Positions 55,900 to 64,000 of a DNA stretch of 64,000 nucleotides are shown in pieces. The notes below the pieces were generated by a model. That model saw nothing but the letters and a program-made list of their open reading frames with translations. It was not told the DNA's origin and did no database searches. How positions within the stretch are numbered: the first letter of the stretch is position 1; every line of letters starts with the position of its first letter. Origin of the DNA: Candidatus Tepidiaquacellales bacterium OLB4/UTCHB1 (lineage in GTDB: Bacteria; Bacteroidota; Ignavibacteria; Tepidaquicellales; Tepidaquicellaceae); assembly GCA_002050165.1 (NCBI GenBank), contig MWSW01000019.1:62001-126000 (forward strand), written 5' to 3'. Made by a program: the position numbers and the translations under genes.

Positions 55900-58647
55900 T
55901 CAGGAAATTGACGATACTTCGGATACGAACTCATGTAACACATCATTGAGTTTATCAACATCCTTTGCGCCAGCAGTAGCGAGGTTATCTCTACCGCCAC
56001 CGCCACCGCCGAGTTTTTTAGCAACGGTAGAAATCAGTTTCCCGGCGTTCAATCCTTTAGATGAAATCAGATCGTCTGAAACTGCGCATATGAGATTTAT
56101 TTTTTTATCGTTTACAGCAGCTATCAAACCCACACCGCTGGACAATTTTTGTCTGAGATATTCGCCTGCTTCTTTAAAAGCCGCAGGTGAGTTGCTCCCG
56201 ATAACTGCTGCGATTACTTTTATGTCACCTGTCGGTGAGTATTCCCGCAGCGCCTTGTCAATTTCATTCCGGATTTTTTCTGATTCACGTTTCAGCAATT
56301 CCTTTTCATCGCGTTTTTTCTCTTCGAGATATTTCTCCCGTAGTTCGTGAAGTGACGTGATAGTTTCATCTTTAAACTCAATCAACTTTTTCATCAGGTT
56401 AATATCGTGGAAATCGGCTCCGGCGAGATCATTTCTGAAATTGGCAAGTCTTGGCTTGAAGTCCGAAGTGTATTTCTCCGGGAGTTCTGTGAGTAAAAGT
56501 TCTATCTCAGAAATTTTCCCGTTAATGAACTGCAGTATTCCTTCACCAGTTCGTGCGAAGATTCTTCTTGTACCAGCAGCGATGCTCTCCTCTTTAACAA
56601 TTTTAAACAGACCGATTTCGCCGGTACTTCTTACGTGAGTCCCACCACAGAATTCGGCGCTGAAACTTTCGTCAATTATCACAACGCGTACCGTATCACC
56701 GTATTTATCCCCGAAGAACATTTTCACACCTGGAATTTTTTTAGCTTCGGTTATGGGTAAATCTACCATTGTTTCAACGGTTATATCTTCGGAAATTTTC
56801 TCGTTCACCATCTCCTCAATATCGTTAATCTGCGATTGTTCCAGCTTATTGAAATGGGGAAAGTCAAACCTGAGATATTCATCGTGGACGAGCGATCCAA
56901 GTTGTTTCACGTGGTTACCGAGGACGCGCCTTAGAGATTCATGTACGATGTGGGTAGCGGAGTGATTTCGCTCGATCGCCCGTCGTCGAGGGAGGTCAAC
57001 TACAGCTTTAACTTTGTTCTGCCCGGTAAACATTGACAAATCTGAATCAGCGCTAAGTACGATGTAATTAACTTTCGAATCAACAACAGTCGCTTCGTAG
57101 CCGGTAGGGAAGACGAGTTTGCCTGTATCGCTTATCTGACCACCGGATTCTGAAAAGAATGGATTAACTTTTATGGCGCAAATACTTTTTAATTCCGGAT
57201 TCGGCAGGTCAAGTATCTCAGTTGTTATTTCGCCACCATTAAGTTGATAGGGATCATAATTGACCTCCGGTATAACAATTTTTTCATCAAATGAAACCTG
57301 TACAACGTTATTCTTGCGTGCATCTCTTGCTCGTTTTTTCTGTTTGTCCATTTCCTCTTCAAATCTCGCCATGTCAACAGTTAGTCCCCGTTCAGTTGCC
57401 ATAACCTGAGTGAGGTCAATCGGGAAACCGTACGTATCGTAGAGCCTGAACGCTTCATCGCCGGGAAATATTTTCGTGTCAATAAGTGAATCAGCGACGT
57501 CGTTGAAAAGTTTAAGCCCGCGATCCAGCGTAAGATTGAAACTTTCTTCTTCGCTTTTTATAACCTGTTTAATGAACCCGGTTTTCTCTGAAATTTCAGG
57601 GAACACATCCACGAATTGATTAACCACTGTATCAACTAACATATAAATGACGGGGTTGAGGTGCTCGAGTTTTCTCGCCAGCCGCGCGGCTCTCCTGAGT
57701 ATCCGCCGTAACACGTAACCCCGACCTTCGTTTGAAGGAATTGCACCGTCGCTTATGGCAAACGTAAGCGCACGTGTGTGGTCGGCAATCGCATTGAATG
57801 CGGAAATATTGTTGCCATTGTAACTTTTCCCCGTAATTTCGCCGATTTTTTTTATCAGTGGCTCAAAAATGTCAGTTTCATAATTTGAGGATTTATTTTG
57901 CAGAACTCTGACAATCCTCTCGAATCCCATTCCGGTATCAACGTGTTTTTTGGGTAGGGGTTCAAGCTCATCGTCGGGTCTTCTATTGTATTGTATAAAG
58001 ACCAGGTTCCATATTTCAATTACATCTTCCCGACCGGAATTTATATCTTCCGGTTTACATCCGCCCGCGGTCAGGTCAAAGTGAATTTCTGAGCACGGTC
58101 CGCACGGTCCGGTATCGCCCATCTCCCAAAAATTATCAGTTTCACCGAAGCGAAGAATGTGCGAAGGGTCAATATCGGTTTCAGACTTCCACAGGTTGAA
58201 TGCTTCATCATCGGTTTCAAAAACTGTAGCCCAAAGTTTAGATTTCGGAAGTTTCCAGACTTCGGTAAGTAATTCCCATGCCCAGGCGATTACCTCCTTT
58301 TTGTAATAGTCGCCGAATGACCAGTTGCCCAGCATTTCGAAGAAAGTGTGATGGAAACCATCGTTTCCTACTTCTTCGAGGTCGTTATGTTTCCCGCCGG
58401 CCCTGATACACTTTTGCGAGTTGGTTGCCCGTGTATATTCGCGCGTACCGGTATTTAAAAAGACATCCTTGAATTGGTTCATACCTGCATTTGTGAATAG
58501 CAGGGTCGGATCATCATACGGTACAACCGGCGATGAAGGTACAATCCTGTGACCACGGTCGCTGAAAAATTCCAGAAAGTCTTGTCGGATTTTTTTACTT
58601 GTCAAATCTTGTTTAAAATTGATTTTCATGCAAATTAACTTTTGCAT
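55900..58647 (-). CDS. alaS: Alanyl-tRNA synthetase
   Basis: AlaS charges tRNA-Ala and edits mischarged Ser and Gly. The 915 residues cover the class II core (FTNAGMNQFKDVFL, GKHNDLEEVGNDGFHHTFFEMLGNWSFGD is the motif 2 region), the editing site with zinc ligands HSATHIVHESLRRVLG and CGGTHVRSTGEIG, and the C-terminal domain with GGGGGGRDNLATAGAK. The start may be the Met at 58629 instead, dropping six residues. It is not closely linked to the flanking genes. Confidence 0.96.
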   Translation of the reverse strand: MQKLICMKINFKQDLTSKKIRQDFLEFFSDRGHRIVPSSPVVPYDDPTLLFTNAGMNQFKDVFLNTGTREYTRATNSQKCIRAGGKHNDLEEVGNDGFHHTFFEMLGNWSFGDYYKKEVIAWAWELLTEVWKLPKSKLWATVFETDDEAFNLWKSETDIDPSHILRFGETDNFWEMGDTGPCGPCSEIHFDLTAGGCKPEDINSGREDVIEIWNLVFIQYNRRPDDELEPLPKKHVDTGMGFERIVRVLQNKSSNYETDIFEPLIKKIGEITGKSYNGNNISAFNAIADHTRALTFAISDGAIPSNEGRGYVLRRILRRAARLARKLEHLNPVIYMLVDTVVNQFVDVFPEISEKTGFIKQVIKSEEESFNLTLDRGLKLFNDVADSLIDTKIFPGDEAFRLYDTYGFPIDLTQVMATERGLTVDMARFEEEMDKQKKRARDARKNNVVQVSFDEKIVIPEVNYDPYQLNGGEITTEILDLPNPELKSICAIKVNPFFSESGGQISDTGKLVFPTGYEATVVDSKVNYIVLSADSDLSMFTGQNKVKAVVDLPRRRAIERNHSATHIVHESLRRVLGNHVKQLGSLVHDEYLRFDFPHFNKLEQSQINDIEEMVNEKISEDITVETMVDLPITEAKKIPGVKMFFGDKYGDTVRVVIIDESFSAEFCGGTHVRSTGEIGLFKIVKEESIAAGTRRIFARTGEGILQFINGKISEIELLLTELPEKYTSDFKPRLANFRNDLAGADFHDINLMKKLIEFKDETITSLHELREKYLEEKKRDEKELLKRESEKIRNEIDKALREYSPTGDIKVIAAVIGSNSPAAFKEAGEYLRQKLSSGVGLIAAVNDKKINLICAVSDDLISSKGLNAGKLISTVAKKLGGGGGGRDNLATAGAKDVDKLNDVLHEFVSEVSSIS

Positions 58648-58739
58648 TGCGTAATATAAATGACAATTGGATGTTAAAAGCCAATCGCAGTTACAGATTT
58701 TTTTGTTTAGATGAAAATTTTAAATTACTAAGCTGGATG

Positions 58740-59228
58740 CTACTTATGTTTCTTAGGGTAATCTTCAAGTATGATCCTGGATTTTTTAATATTGAAATCG
58801 GTCCAATTATCAATATCGGCTTCAATACCGATTACTCCTGTAGTAGGGATATTGGGTAAAGAGAATTCCGGGTAAAAGCTGCAGAAAAAGTTCAGGCCGG
58901 GATTGTGAGCAATGATGAAAATCGTATTGTATTTGTTGTCGGTATATGTAATGAAATCCTGCAAGGTTATTTCGTTCGCATGATAAAGTTCAGGGACAGC
59001 AACCAGGTGTGCTTTAGGGAAATATCTGAAAAAGATTTCAGCGGTTGTGAAAGCACGTTTTGCAGTACTTGAAAAAATTGCATCCGGTGAGATACCGCTT
59101 TTTTGCATTATTTCCGCCATTAACGGCGCATCTTTCATACCGCGTTTATTTAAAGGTCTCTCGTGATCGTTTAACTGCGGATTGCTCCAGTCTGATTTTG
59201 CGTGCCTGATAAAGTAAATTTGTTTCAT
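58740..59228 (-). CDS. SixA-like histidine phosphatase
   Basis: A 162-residue phosphoglycerate-mutase-superfamily protein. The catalytic RHAKS is at the start (YFIRHAKSDWSNP), followed by HERPLNKRG and the second His in IIAHNPGLN. This is the SixA type, which can remove phosphate from His-phosphorylated proteins. It lies directly after, and touches by one base, the DUF2905 gene. Confidence 0.92.
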   Translation of the reverse strand: MKQIYFIRHAKSDWSNPQLNDHERPLNKRGMKDAPLMAEIMQKSGISPDAIFSSTAKRAFTTAEIFFRYFPKAHLVAVPELYHANEITLQDFITYTDNKYNTIFIIAHNPGLNFFCSFYPEFSLPNIPTTGVIGIEADIDNWTDFNIKKSRIILEDYPKKHK

Positions 59229-59455
59229 TATCTGAAAAGTTTGTTTAAAATATAAAGCAACAATGATATGCCGATGCTAACTGCAATAGATGTTCCTATC
59301 GGAAAGTAAACAGAAAAATTACCGCGCTTAAAGTGAATATCCCCGGGTAATTTCCCGATTAGGGGAATTTTTATTCCGAGGGCTAAAATAATTCCAACGA
59401 TAAGAATTACGACTCCGATGACAATCAGAATTTTCCCTGTACCGTGCATATCCAT
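59228..59455 (-). CDS. DUF2905 small membrane protein
   Basis: A 75-residue protein with two membrane helices (about 9-27 and 50-70) and the loop GKLPGDIHFKRGNFSVYFPIGTS between them, typical of the DUF2905 family. Function is unknown. Its stop overlaps the SixA-like ATG by one base, so they are translated together. Confidence 0.88.
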   Translation of the reverse strand: MDMHGTGKILIVIGVVILIVGIILALGIKIPLIGKLPGDIHFKRGNFSVYFPIGTSIAVSIGISLLLYILNKLFR

Positions 59456-59602
59456 TACCGTAAGATAGGATTAATTAAAATTATCTTCTATGAGAATTAG
59501 AGTCAATTGCCAGGTCATCAACAATTATTCCTGCATTGAGATACAGCGCATATATTAGTAAATTAAGCATTCACTTCACAACAAAATTAAGACAAATAAT
59601 AG

Positions 59603-61009
59603 ATGCAGGAATTTGATTTAACAGTTATCGGAAGCGGACCGGGTGGTTATACTGCTGCAATAAGGGCAGCGCAACTCGGGTTTAAGACAGCGATAATAGA
59701 GCGCGATAAACTTGGCGGGGTTTGTTTAAACTGGGGGTGTATTCCAACGAAGGCTCTTCTTAAAAGCGCAGAAGTAATGAATAAAATCAGTCACCTTGAC
59801 GATCTCGGATTAAAAGCTCAGGAGATTGGATTTGACTTCCCGAAAATTATTGAACGGTCGAGAGATGTTGCAGATGCTTCTGAAAAGGGGGTGAAATACT
59901 TAATGAAAAAAAACAAGATTACCGTTATCGAAGGTAGTGCAAAATTTGGTAAGGATAAAATCATTTCGGTTTCGGATAAAACCGGAAAAGAAATTGACAA
60001 GGTTAAATCAAAGCACACGATAATTGCAACCGGTGCAAGAGCAAGAAAGTTGCCGGGTGTTGAATTTGATGAGAAAAAAATACTTTCTTCAACTGGCGCA
60101 TTGATTATGAAGGAAGTACCGAAGTCAATGGTTATAGTAGGAAGTGGAGCAATTGGCGCAGAGTTTGCTTATTTCTATAATGCGTTCGGTACCGATATAA
60201 CAATAATTGAAATGCTGCCGACTATACTTCCGGTTGAAGACAAGGATATATCAGATGTAGTTGCCAGAGAGTTTAAGAAAAGCGGAATTAAAATTTATAC
60301 TGAATCAAAAACTGAGGAAGTAAAAATAAAAGGTAACAAGGTTAAGGTTAAAGTGTCGGGAAAGGTAACTGACGAAATTGAAGCCGATTGTGTATTGCTT
60401 GCAATCGGAGTGACTGGTAACATTGAAAACCTCGGGCTTGAAGATATCGGAGTTGAGGTATATAAGAACGGGATTAAAGTTGATAAGAATTATCAAACTA
60501 ACGTATCGGGAGTTTATGCAATAGGGGATTGCGCGTTGATTGATCCAAAAGGCAAAGCATGGCTTGCGCACGTTGCATCAGGCGAAGCTGTTAATTGTGT
60601 TGAAAAGATAAAGGGGCTTGATGTTGCTGATATCGAATACCTGAATATTCCGGGTTGTACTTATTGTCAGCCACAGGTCGCATCAGTGGGTTTAACTGAA
60701 GCGAAAGCAAAAGAGGCGGGTTATGATATTAAGGTAGGAAAATTTCCGTTTTCGGCAAACGGTAAATCCAGAGCAGCAGGTGAGACGACAGGAATGGTTA
60801 AGTTGATATTTGATTCCAAATATGATGAACTGCTCGGCGCTCATATCGTCGGCAGTGAAGCGACTGAACTGATAAGCGAACTCGTAATGACAAAATCACT
60901 CGAAGGAACGGGCAGGACAATATTGCAGACTATTCATGCACACCCGACATTGTCTGAATCAATAATGGAAGCAGCAGGTGTGGCACACGGAGAAGCAATC
61001 AATATATAA
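59603..61009 (+). CDS. lpd: Dihydrolipoyl dehydrogenase
   Basis: The E3 component that reoxidises lipoamide in 2-oxoacid dehydrogenase and glycine cleavage complexes. The 468 residues have the FAD motif GSGPGGYTAAI, redox Cys41 and Cys46 (GGVCLNWGCIPTK), the NAD motif VGSGAIGAEFAYF, the FAD AIGDCA motif, and the catalytic His in HAHPTLSESIMEAA. It likely serves the Kgd system coded at 24146, although the two are 32 kb apart. It stands alone with its own promoter region. Confidence 0.96.
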   Translation: MQEFDLTVIGSGPGGYTAAIRAAQLGFKTAIIERDKLGGVCLNWGCIPTKALLKSAEVMNKISHLDDLGLKAQEIGFDFPKIIERSRDVADASEKGVKYLMKKNKITVIEGSAKFGKDKIISVSDKTGKEIDKVKSKHTIIATGARARKLPGVEFDEKKILSSTGALIMKEVPKSMVIVGSGAIGAEFAYFYNAFGTDITIIEMLPTILPVEDKDISDVVAREFKKSGIKIYTESKTEEVKIKGNKVKVKVSGKVTDEIEADCVLLAIGVTGNIENLGLEDIGVEVYKNGIKVDKNYQTNVSGVYAIGDCALIDPKGKAWLAHVASGEAVNCVEKIKGLDVADIEYLNIPGCTYCQPQVASVGLTEAKAKEAGYDIKVGKFPFSANGKSRAAGETTGMVKLIFDSKYDELLGAHIVGSEATELISELVMTKSLEGTGRTILQTIHAHPTLSESIMEAAGVAHGEAINI

Positions 61010-61169
61010 ATGCTTAGATTTTGACTTTTCAACCGTAAATTATTAGTTTTGACAAAAGTATTTTTTATTTTTAATTAAGAAACAATAATTATTCGTGATT
61101 GAAATTCATTTACGGGATTTCGTTCTCGAATGAGAAATTAAAACAACATAACTAAAAGGAGACTAAACA

Positions 61170-61589
61170 ATGGATGACAATAAAATGGCAAAAGGCATGA
61201 TGATCGGTTTTATAACCGGTGGAATTGTTGGCAGTATCATAGCGTTATTGTATGCGCCTAAAAGCGGACGTGAGCTACGTGCTGATATAAAAGTTAAAAA
61301 AGATGAGTACCTTGAAGATGCTTCCGAATACCTGAATACGGCAAAAGAAAAAGCGTCAACTATTATATCTGAAAGCAAAAAGAAGTCCGAACAACTCATC
61401 AAGGATGCAAAAGAAAAAGCTTCGCATCTGCTTAGCGATGCAAATAAAATACTGACTGAAGCGAAAGCAAAGGCTGGTGAAACTTACGAGAAGTCAAAGC
61501 AAATCATCTCGAATGAATCGGACAGGGTTAAGGATGCATTTAATGCCGGACTCGAAGCTTACAATCAGGAAAAAAAGAAAATCGATTAA
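61170..61589 (+). CDS. YtxH-domain membrane protein
   Basis: A 139-residue protein with one N-terminal membrane helix (about 8-27, GMMIGFITGGIVGSIIALLYAPKSGRELR), the YtxH signature, then an Ala/Lys/Glu-rich coiled coil with repeated KAKEKAS-like heptads. Function is unknown; such proteins are stress-linked in Bacillus. A Shine-Dalgarno (AAAGGAG) precedes the ATG. It is 16 bp before the next gene. Confidence 0.88.
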   Translation: MDDNKMAKGMMIGFITGGIVGSIIALLYAPKSGRELRADIKVKKDEYLEDASEYLNTAKEKASTIISESKKKSEQLIKDAKEKASHLLSDANKILTEAKAKAGETYEKSKQIISNESDRVKDAFNAGLEAYNQEKKKID

Positions 61590-61605
61590 TTTAATTTGAC
61601 CAAAA

Positions 61606-62181
61606 GTGGAATCTGCGCTTCAGATATCTCAACTGATTACCAACATTATCATTATTCTGTTGTTTCTGTGCATTATTGTCGGAATTATTAAAGTTCTCGG
61701 ACAGCTCAGGCGGACTTCAGAGAAATTTGATGAGATTACCGGTTCAATTAAGGATTTTCAGAATTCAATGAAACCGGTTATTGAAAAGGCTTCGGACTTG
61801 CTCGATACATCAAAAAATATTGCGAAGAAAATTGATGATAATGTGGATAAATTAAAGACTGTTACCGATAATTTGAAAACTGTTGCCGACAATGTTATTG
61901 AGTTCGAGGAAAAGTTGAGGAGTAAAATTGAACCGCCCGTATTGGATACTATTGCGAGTTACTCTGCAATCGTGAAGGGCGTAAAAGCTTTTGTGGAAAA
62001 ATTCAAATCGTTCAGGGCGAGTGATAATTCTCTATACGACGATGAATTTGAATACGGTCACGATGAAGATAATTACAGTGTGGAGATTGAAGCGCATAAC
62101 CGGAAGATTGACAAGGAGGTGGAAGACCTTAATTTTGAGTTGAAAGAAGTTCGGAAAAAAATTGAAGCTTTGAAAAAATAA
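61606..62181 (+). CDS. DUF948-like coiled-coil membrane protein
   Basis: A 191-residue protein starting at GTG. One N-terminal helix (about 8-30, LITNIIIILLFLCIIVGIIK) is followed by long coiled coil with VDKLKTVTDNLKTVADNV repeats, and an acidic stretch (about 143-165, DDEFEYGHDEDN). It resembles the DUF948 group often found beside YtxH proteins. The pair may form a membrane-linked scaffold; this is inference. A strong terminator follows. Confidence 0.8.
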   Translation: MESALQISQLITNIIIILLFLCIIVGIIKVLGQLRRTSEKFDEITGSIKDFQNSMKPVIEKASDLLDTSKNIAKKIDDNVDKLKTVTDNLKTVADNVIEFEEKLRSKIEPPVLDTIASYSAIVKGVKAFVEKFKSFRASDNSLYDDEFEYGHDEDNYSVEIEAHNRKIDKEVEDLNFELKEVRKKIEALKK

Positions 62182-62207
62182 AAAGGCGGATTTAACCCGC
62201 CTTTTTT
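62182..62207 (+). terminator. Intrinsic terminator after the YtxH/DUF948 pair
   Basis: AAAGGCGG (62182-62189) pairs with CCGCCTTT (62197-62204), with a 7-base loop and a T-run. It directly follows the stop codon. Confidence 0.92.
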
Positions 62208-62365
62208 ATTTGCTGTTGTATTGAATTTTATATGTTATTTTCAGTTAACATCCGGTAAAAAATTTTTAAAAGTGACGGAAGGGCAGAAATAATTTGTCCG
62301 GTCATTTTTATATCATTACAAACCTATACCTTAAAAATTTAATCATCATTTAAACGGTTTACTTA

Positions 62366-63388
62366 TTACTCCATATTTTTTATTACGATTTTTCCGAACT
62401 GTTCACCGTTATTCATTCTGAACATTGCCTGGTGAATCATTTGGAGATCGTAAACTTCATCAATGACAGGTTTAATTTTATTAAGTTCAAAGAACAAAAC
62501 CATATTCATAAAATCAGAAGGTGAGCCCAGTGTTGCGCCGGATATCGTAATTTGTTTCCAAAAAATTTTATTTAAAGCAAATTTATCCGGATTGCCGAGC
62601 GTTGCTCCGTAAGAGGCAATTCTACCCCCGTAATTAATAATGTCAACAAGTTTATTGAAAATCTTACCTCCGGTTCCATCAACAATTACCTGGATGTCGT
62701 TGTTAGCCAACTTCAGAATTTCTTTATCCCAGTCGGGATTATTGTAATTAGCGCCACCGACAGCGCCCAATTGTTTTGCCAGTTCGATTTTCTCGTCGTT
62801 ACCAGAAGTAACATAAACTGCCGCGCCGTGTGCAATTGCGAATATCATTGCCAAACTAGCGACCCCGCCTCCGATTCCGGTAATAAGTACATTTTCACCG
62901 TTTTTCAGATCAGCACGATTGAAGAGTGCACGGTATGCAGTCAGCCCGCAAAGCGGTATAGCAGCAGCTTCCAACGAAGTTAGAGATGAAGGTTTCATGA
63001 ATACATTTGCCTTATTGATTTTTACATATTCTGCAAATGTTCCGTTTACCGGCATACCGAGGATTGACATTTTTTTGCTCTGATGTGTCTGACGGAAACC
63101 CCAATCCAGACAAGGATTTATGATAACACTGTCACCGAGGTTAAACTCAGTTACAGATGATCCTTTTTCGACAATCGTTCCACATCCGTCAGATCCCGGA
63201 ATTACAGGTAAATCAATTTTCGGGTAAAGACCTTTTGTGATCCAAATGTCTCTGTGGTTTAAGGCGGAATAGTTCAGACTCACAATAACATCTGAACTTG
63301 AAATTTCGGGTTCGGGAACTTCCTTTACCGAAAGATTTTGCATCAACTCCGATATCTCCCCAGTCTTTTTAAGTACCGCAGCTTTCAA
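62366..63388 (-). CDS. Zinc-free MDR oxidoreductase (quinone-reductase type)
   Basis: A 340-residue NAD(P)-dependent medium-chain reductase. The GroES-like half has NHRDIWITKGLYPKIDLPVIPGSDGCG; the catalytic-zinc Cys position is not present and the four-Cys structural zinc lobe is absent, so it is of the quinone oxidoreductase type. The cofactor loop is TGIGGGVASLAMIFA. The start is TTG at 63388, fixed by a perfect AAGGAGG five bases upstream. That sequence overlaps the stop of xth (TAAGGAGG), so the two genes are coupled. Confidence 0.9.
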   Translation of the reverse strand: MKAAVLKKTGEISELMQNLSVKEVPEPEISSSDVIVSLNYSALNHRDIWITKGLYPKIDLPVIPGSDGCGTIVEKGSSVTEFNLGDSVIINPCLDWGFRQTHQSKKMSILGMPVNGTFAEYVKINKANVFMKPSSLTSLEAAAIPLCGLTAYRALFNRADLKNGENVLITGIGGGVASLAMIFAIAHGAAVYVTSGNDEKIELAKQLGAVGGANYNNPDWDKEILKLANNDIQVIVDGTGGKIFNKLVDIINYGGRIASYGATLGNPDKFALNKIFWKQITISGATLGSPSDFMNMVLFFELNKIKPVIDEVYDLQMIHQAMFRMNNGEQFGKIVIKNME

Positions 63389-63398
63389 AAAAACCTCC

Positions 63399-64000
63399 TT
63401 AGTTTATTTCTATATTAATACTAACCGGACAGTGGTCGCTTCCGGTTATTGTGTCGTGAATTTCGGCAAAAGTAACTTTACCGGCGATATCTTCGGACAC
63501 CATGAAATAATCAATTCTCCATCCTTCGTTTCTTTGCCGAGCTCTTGATATCTGATCCCAGTACGTGAATTTCTGTACATTAGGATTTAAAACCCTGAAA
63601 ACATCAACATATCCCAGATTAATGATTCGCTCAATCCATGCCCGCTCTTCGTTTAGAAAACCTGAAACTTTACTCCATTGCTGTGGCTTGGCAAGGTCAA
63701 TTTCGTTGTGAGCCGTGTTGAAATCACCTGTAATTATAATACCTTTTCGTGATTTGTAATTCTTATTGATGTAGAAAAACAGCTCGTCGTAAAAATCCAG
63801 TTTATACTTTAAACGCTCCGGACCTCTACCGCCATTAGGGAAATATACATTCGCCAGTACAAATTCATTGAACTCGGTAAAAATTACTCTCCCTTCGGAA
63901 TCGAACTCCTTTTTCCCGAACCCATTAAGAACTTCAACGGGTTTAAACTTTGTGAAAGTTGCAACACTTGAATAACCTTTCCGTTCAGCAGAGAACCAAT
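63399..64000 (-). CDS. xth: Exodeoxyribonuclease III (5' partial)
   Basis: The C-terminal 200 residues of an ExoIII/AP-endonuclease family protein; the start lies beyond the window. It repairs abasic sites and removes 3' blocks. The text SAERKGYSSVATFTK, the ANVYFPNGGRG segment, IIITGDFNTAHNEIDLA (active-site GDxN) and the end TGSDHCPVSINIEIN (SDHxP) are diagnostic. The stop at 63399-63401 is joined to the Shine-Dalgarno of the MDR gene. Confidence 0.93.
   Translation of the reverse strand, partial: WFSAERKGYSSVATFTKFKPVEVLNGFGKKEFDSEGRVIFTEFNEFVLANVYFPNGGRGPERLKYKLDFYDELFFYINKNYKSRKGIIITGDFNTAHNEIDLAKPQQWSKVSGFLNEERAWIERIINLGYVDVFRVLNPNVQKFTYWDQISRARQRNEGWRIDYFMVSEDIAGKVTFAEIHDTITGSDHCPVSINIEIN

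Overview
The window is AT-rich, gene-dense bacterial DNA. The gene set points to the Bacteroidota/Chlorobiota lineage, most likely Ignavibacteria or a close relative. It has a PorQ-type type IX secretion protein, BatA-type and UbiA-type membrane proteins, an actinobacterial-style fused 2-oxoglutarate dehydrogenase, and fused isobutyryl-CoA mutase (IcmF). Most starts lack a clear Shine-Dalgarno sequence. That lineage call is inference from gene content, not from a marker-gene tree. About 57 protein genes are supported. No rRNA, convincing tRNA or CRISPR array was seen.

Layout. 1-6246 (+) is one compact housekeeping operon: plsX (5' end outside the window), a small unknown protein, rpmB, a family 2 glycosyltransferase, tgt, yajC, ribBA, greA and an mlaD-like gene. 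It converges on porQ (-). 7.4-11 kb (-) carries an AhpD-like gene and a three-gene cluster: CuA subunit II, heme-copper subunit I, Sco. Subunit I lacks the cross-linked active-site tyrosine of oxygen-reducing enzymes, so this may be a CuA-type nitric oxide reductase. 11-16 kb is sparse: a 1.25 kb gene-free stretch, a transglutaminase-like gene, a small membrane protein, an ECF sigma-folE-flavin reductase operon and a hemerythrin-like gene. 16.6-20.3 kb (-) holds acylphosphatase, an EamA permease, a decaprenyl-phosphate phosphoribosyltransferase-like UbiA enzyme and an AftB-like GT-C glycosyltransferase with overlapping ends. icmF follows (-).

23.7-29.9 kb (+) has a structured leader with an intrinsic terminator, the E2-E1 fusion 2-oxoglutarate dehydrogenase, and a prolyl oligopeptidase. 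29.9-32.7 kb (-) is a selenium module (selU, a small barrel protein, selD). 32.8-40.7 kb (+) runs htrA, rnhA, a GlcD-like oxidase/thioesterase/nadC operon, two related secreted proteins of unknown family, a flippase and lexA. 40.7-51.8 kb (-) is purB, two tandem membrane-bound SpoIIE-type phosphatases, a patatin-Omp85 fusion, a sodium:solute symporter and thiamine pyrophosphokinase. A BatA-like gene (+) follows.

53.98-54.78 kb is a mobile-element island: REP-like hairpins, a 13-bp tandem repeat and a frameshifted IS200-like (RAYT) transposase. 54.8-59.5 kb (-) has a sugar-nucleotidyltransferase, alaS, a SixA-like phosphatase and a DUF2905 protein. 59.6-62.2 kb (+) has lpd and two coiled-coil membrane proteins ending in a good terminator. 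The end of the window (-) has xth (partial) followed by a zinc-free MDR oxidoreductase.

Metabolically, Kgd and Lpd supply the 2-oxoglutarate step of the TCA cycle. IcmF links branched and straight C4 acyl-CoAs. RibBA, NadC, thiamine pyrophosphokinase and FolE cover cofactor synthesis.
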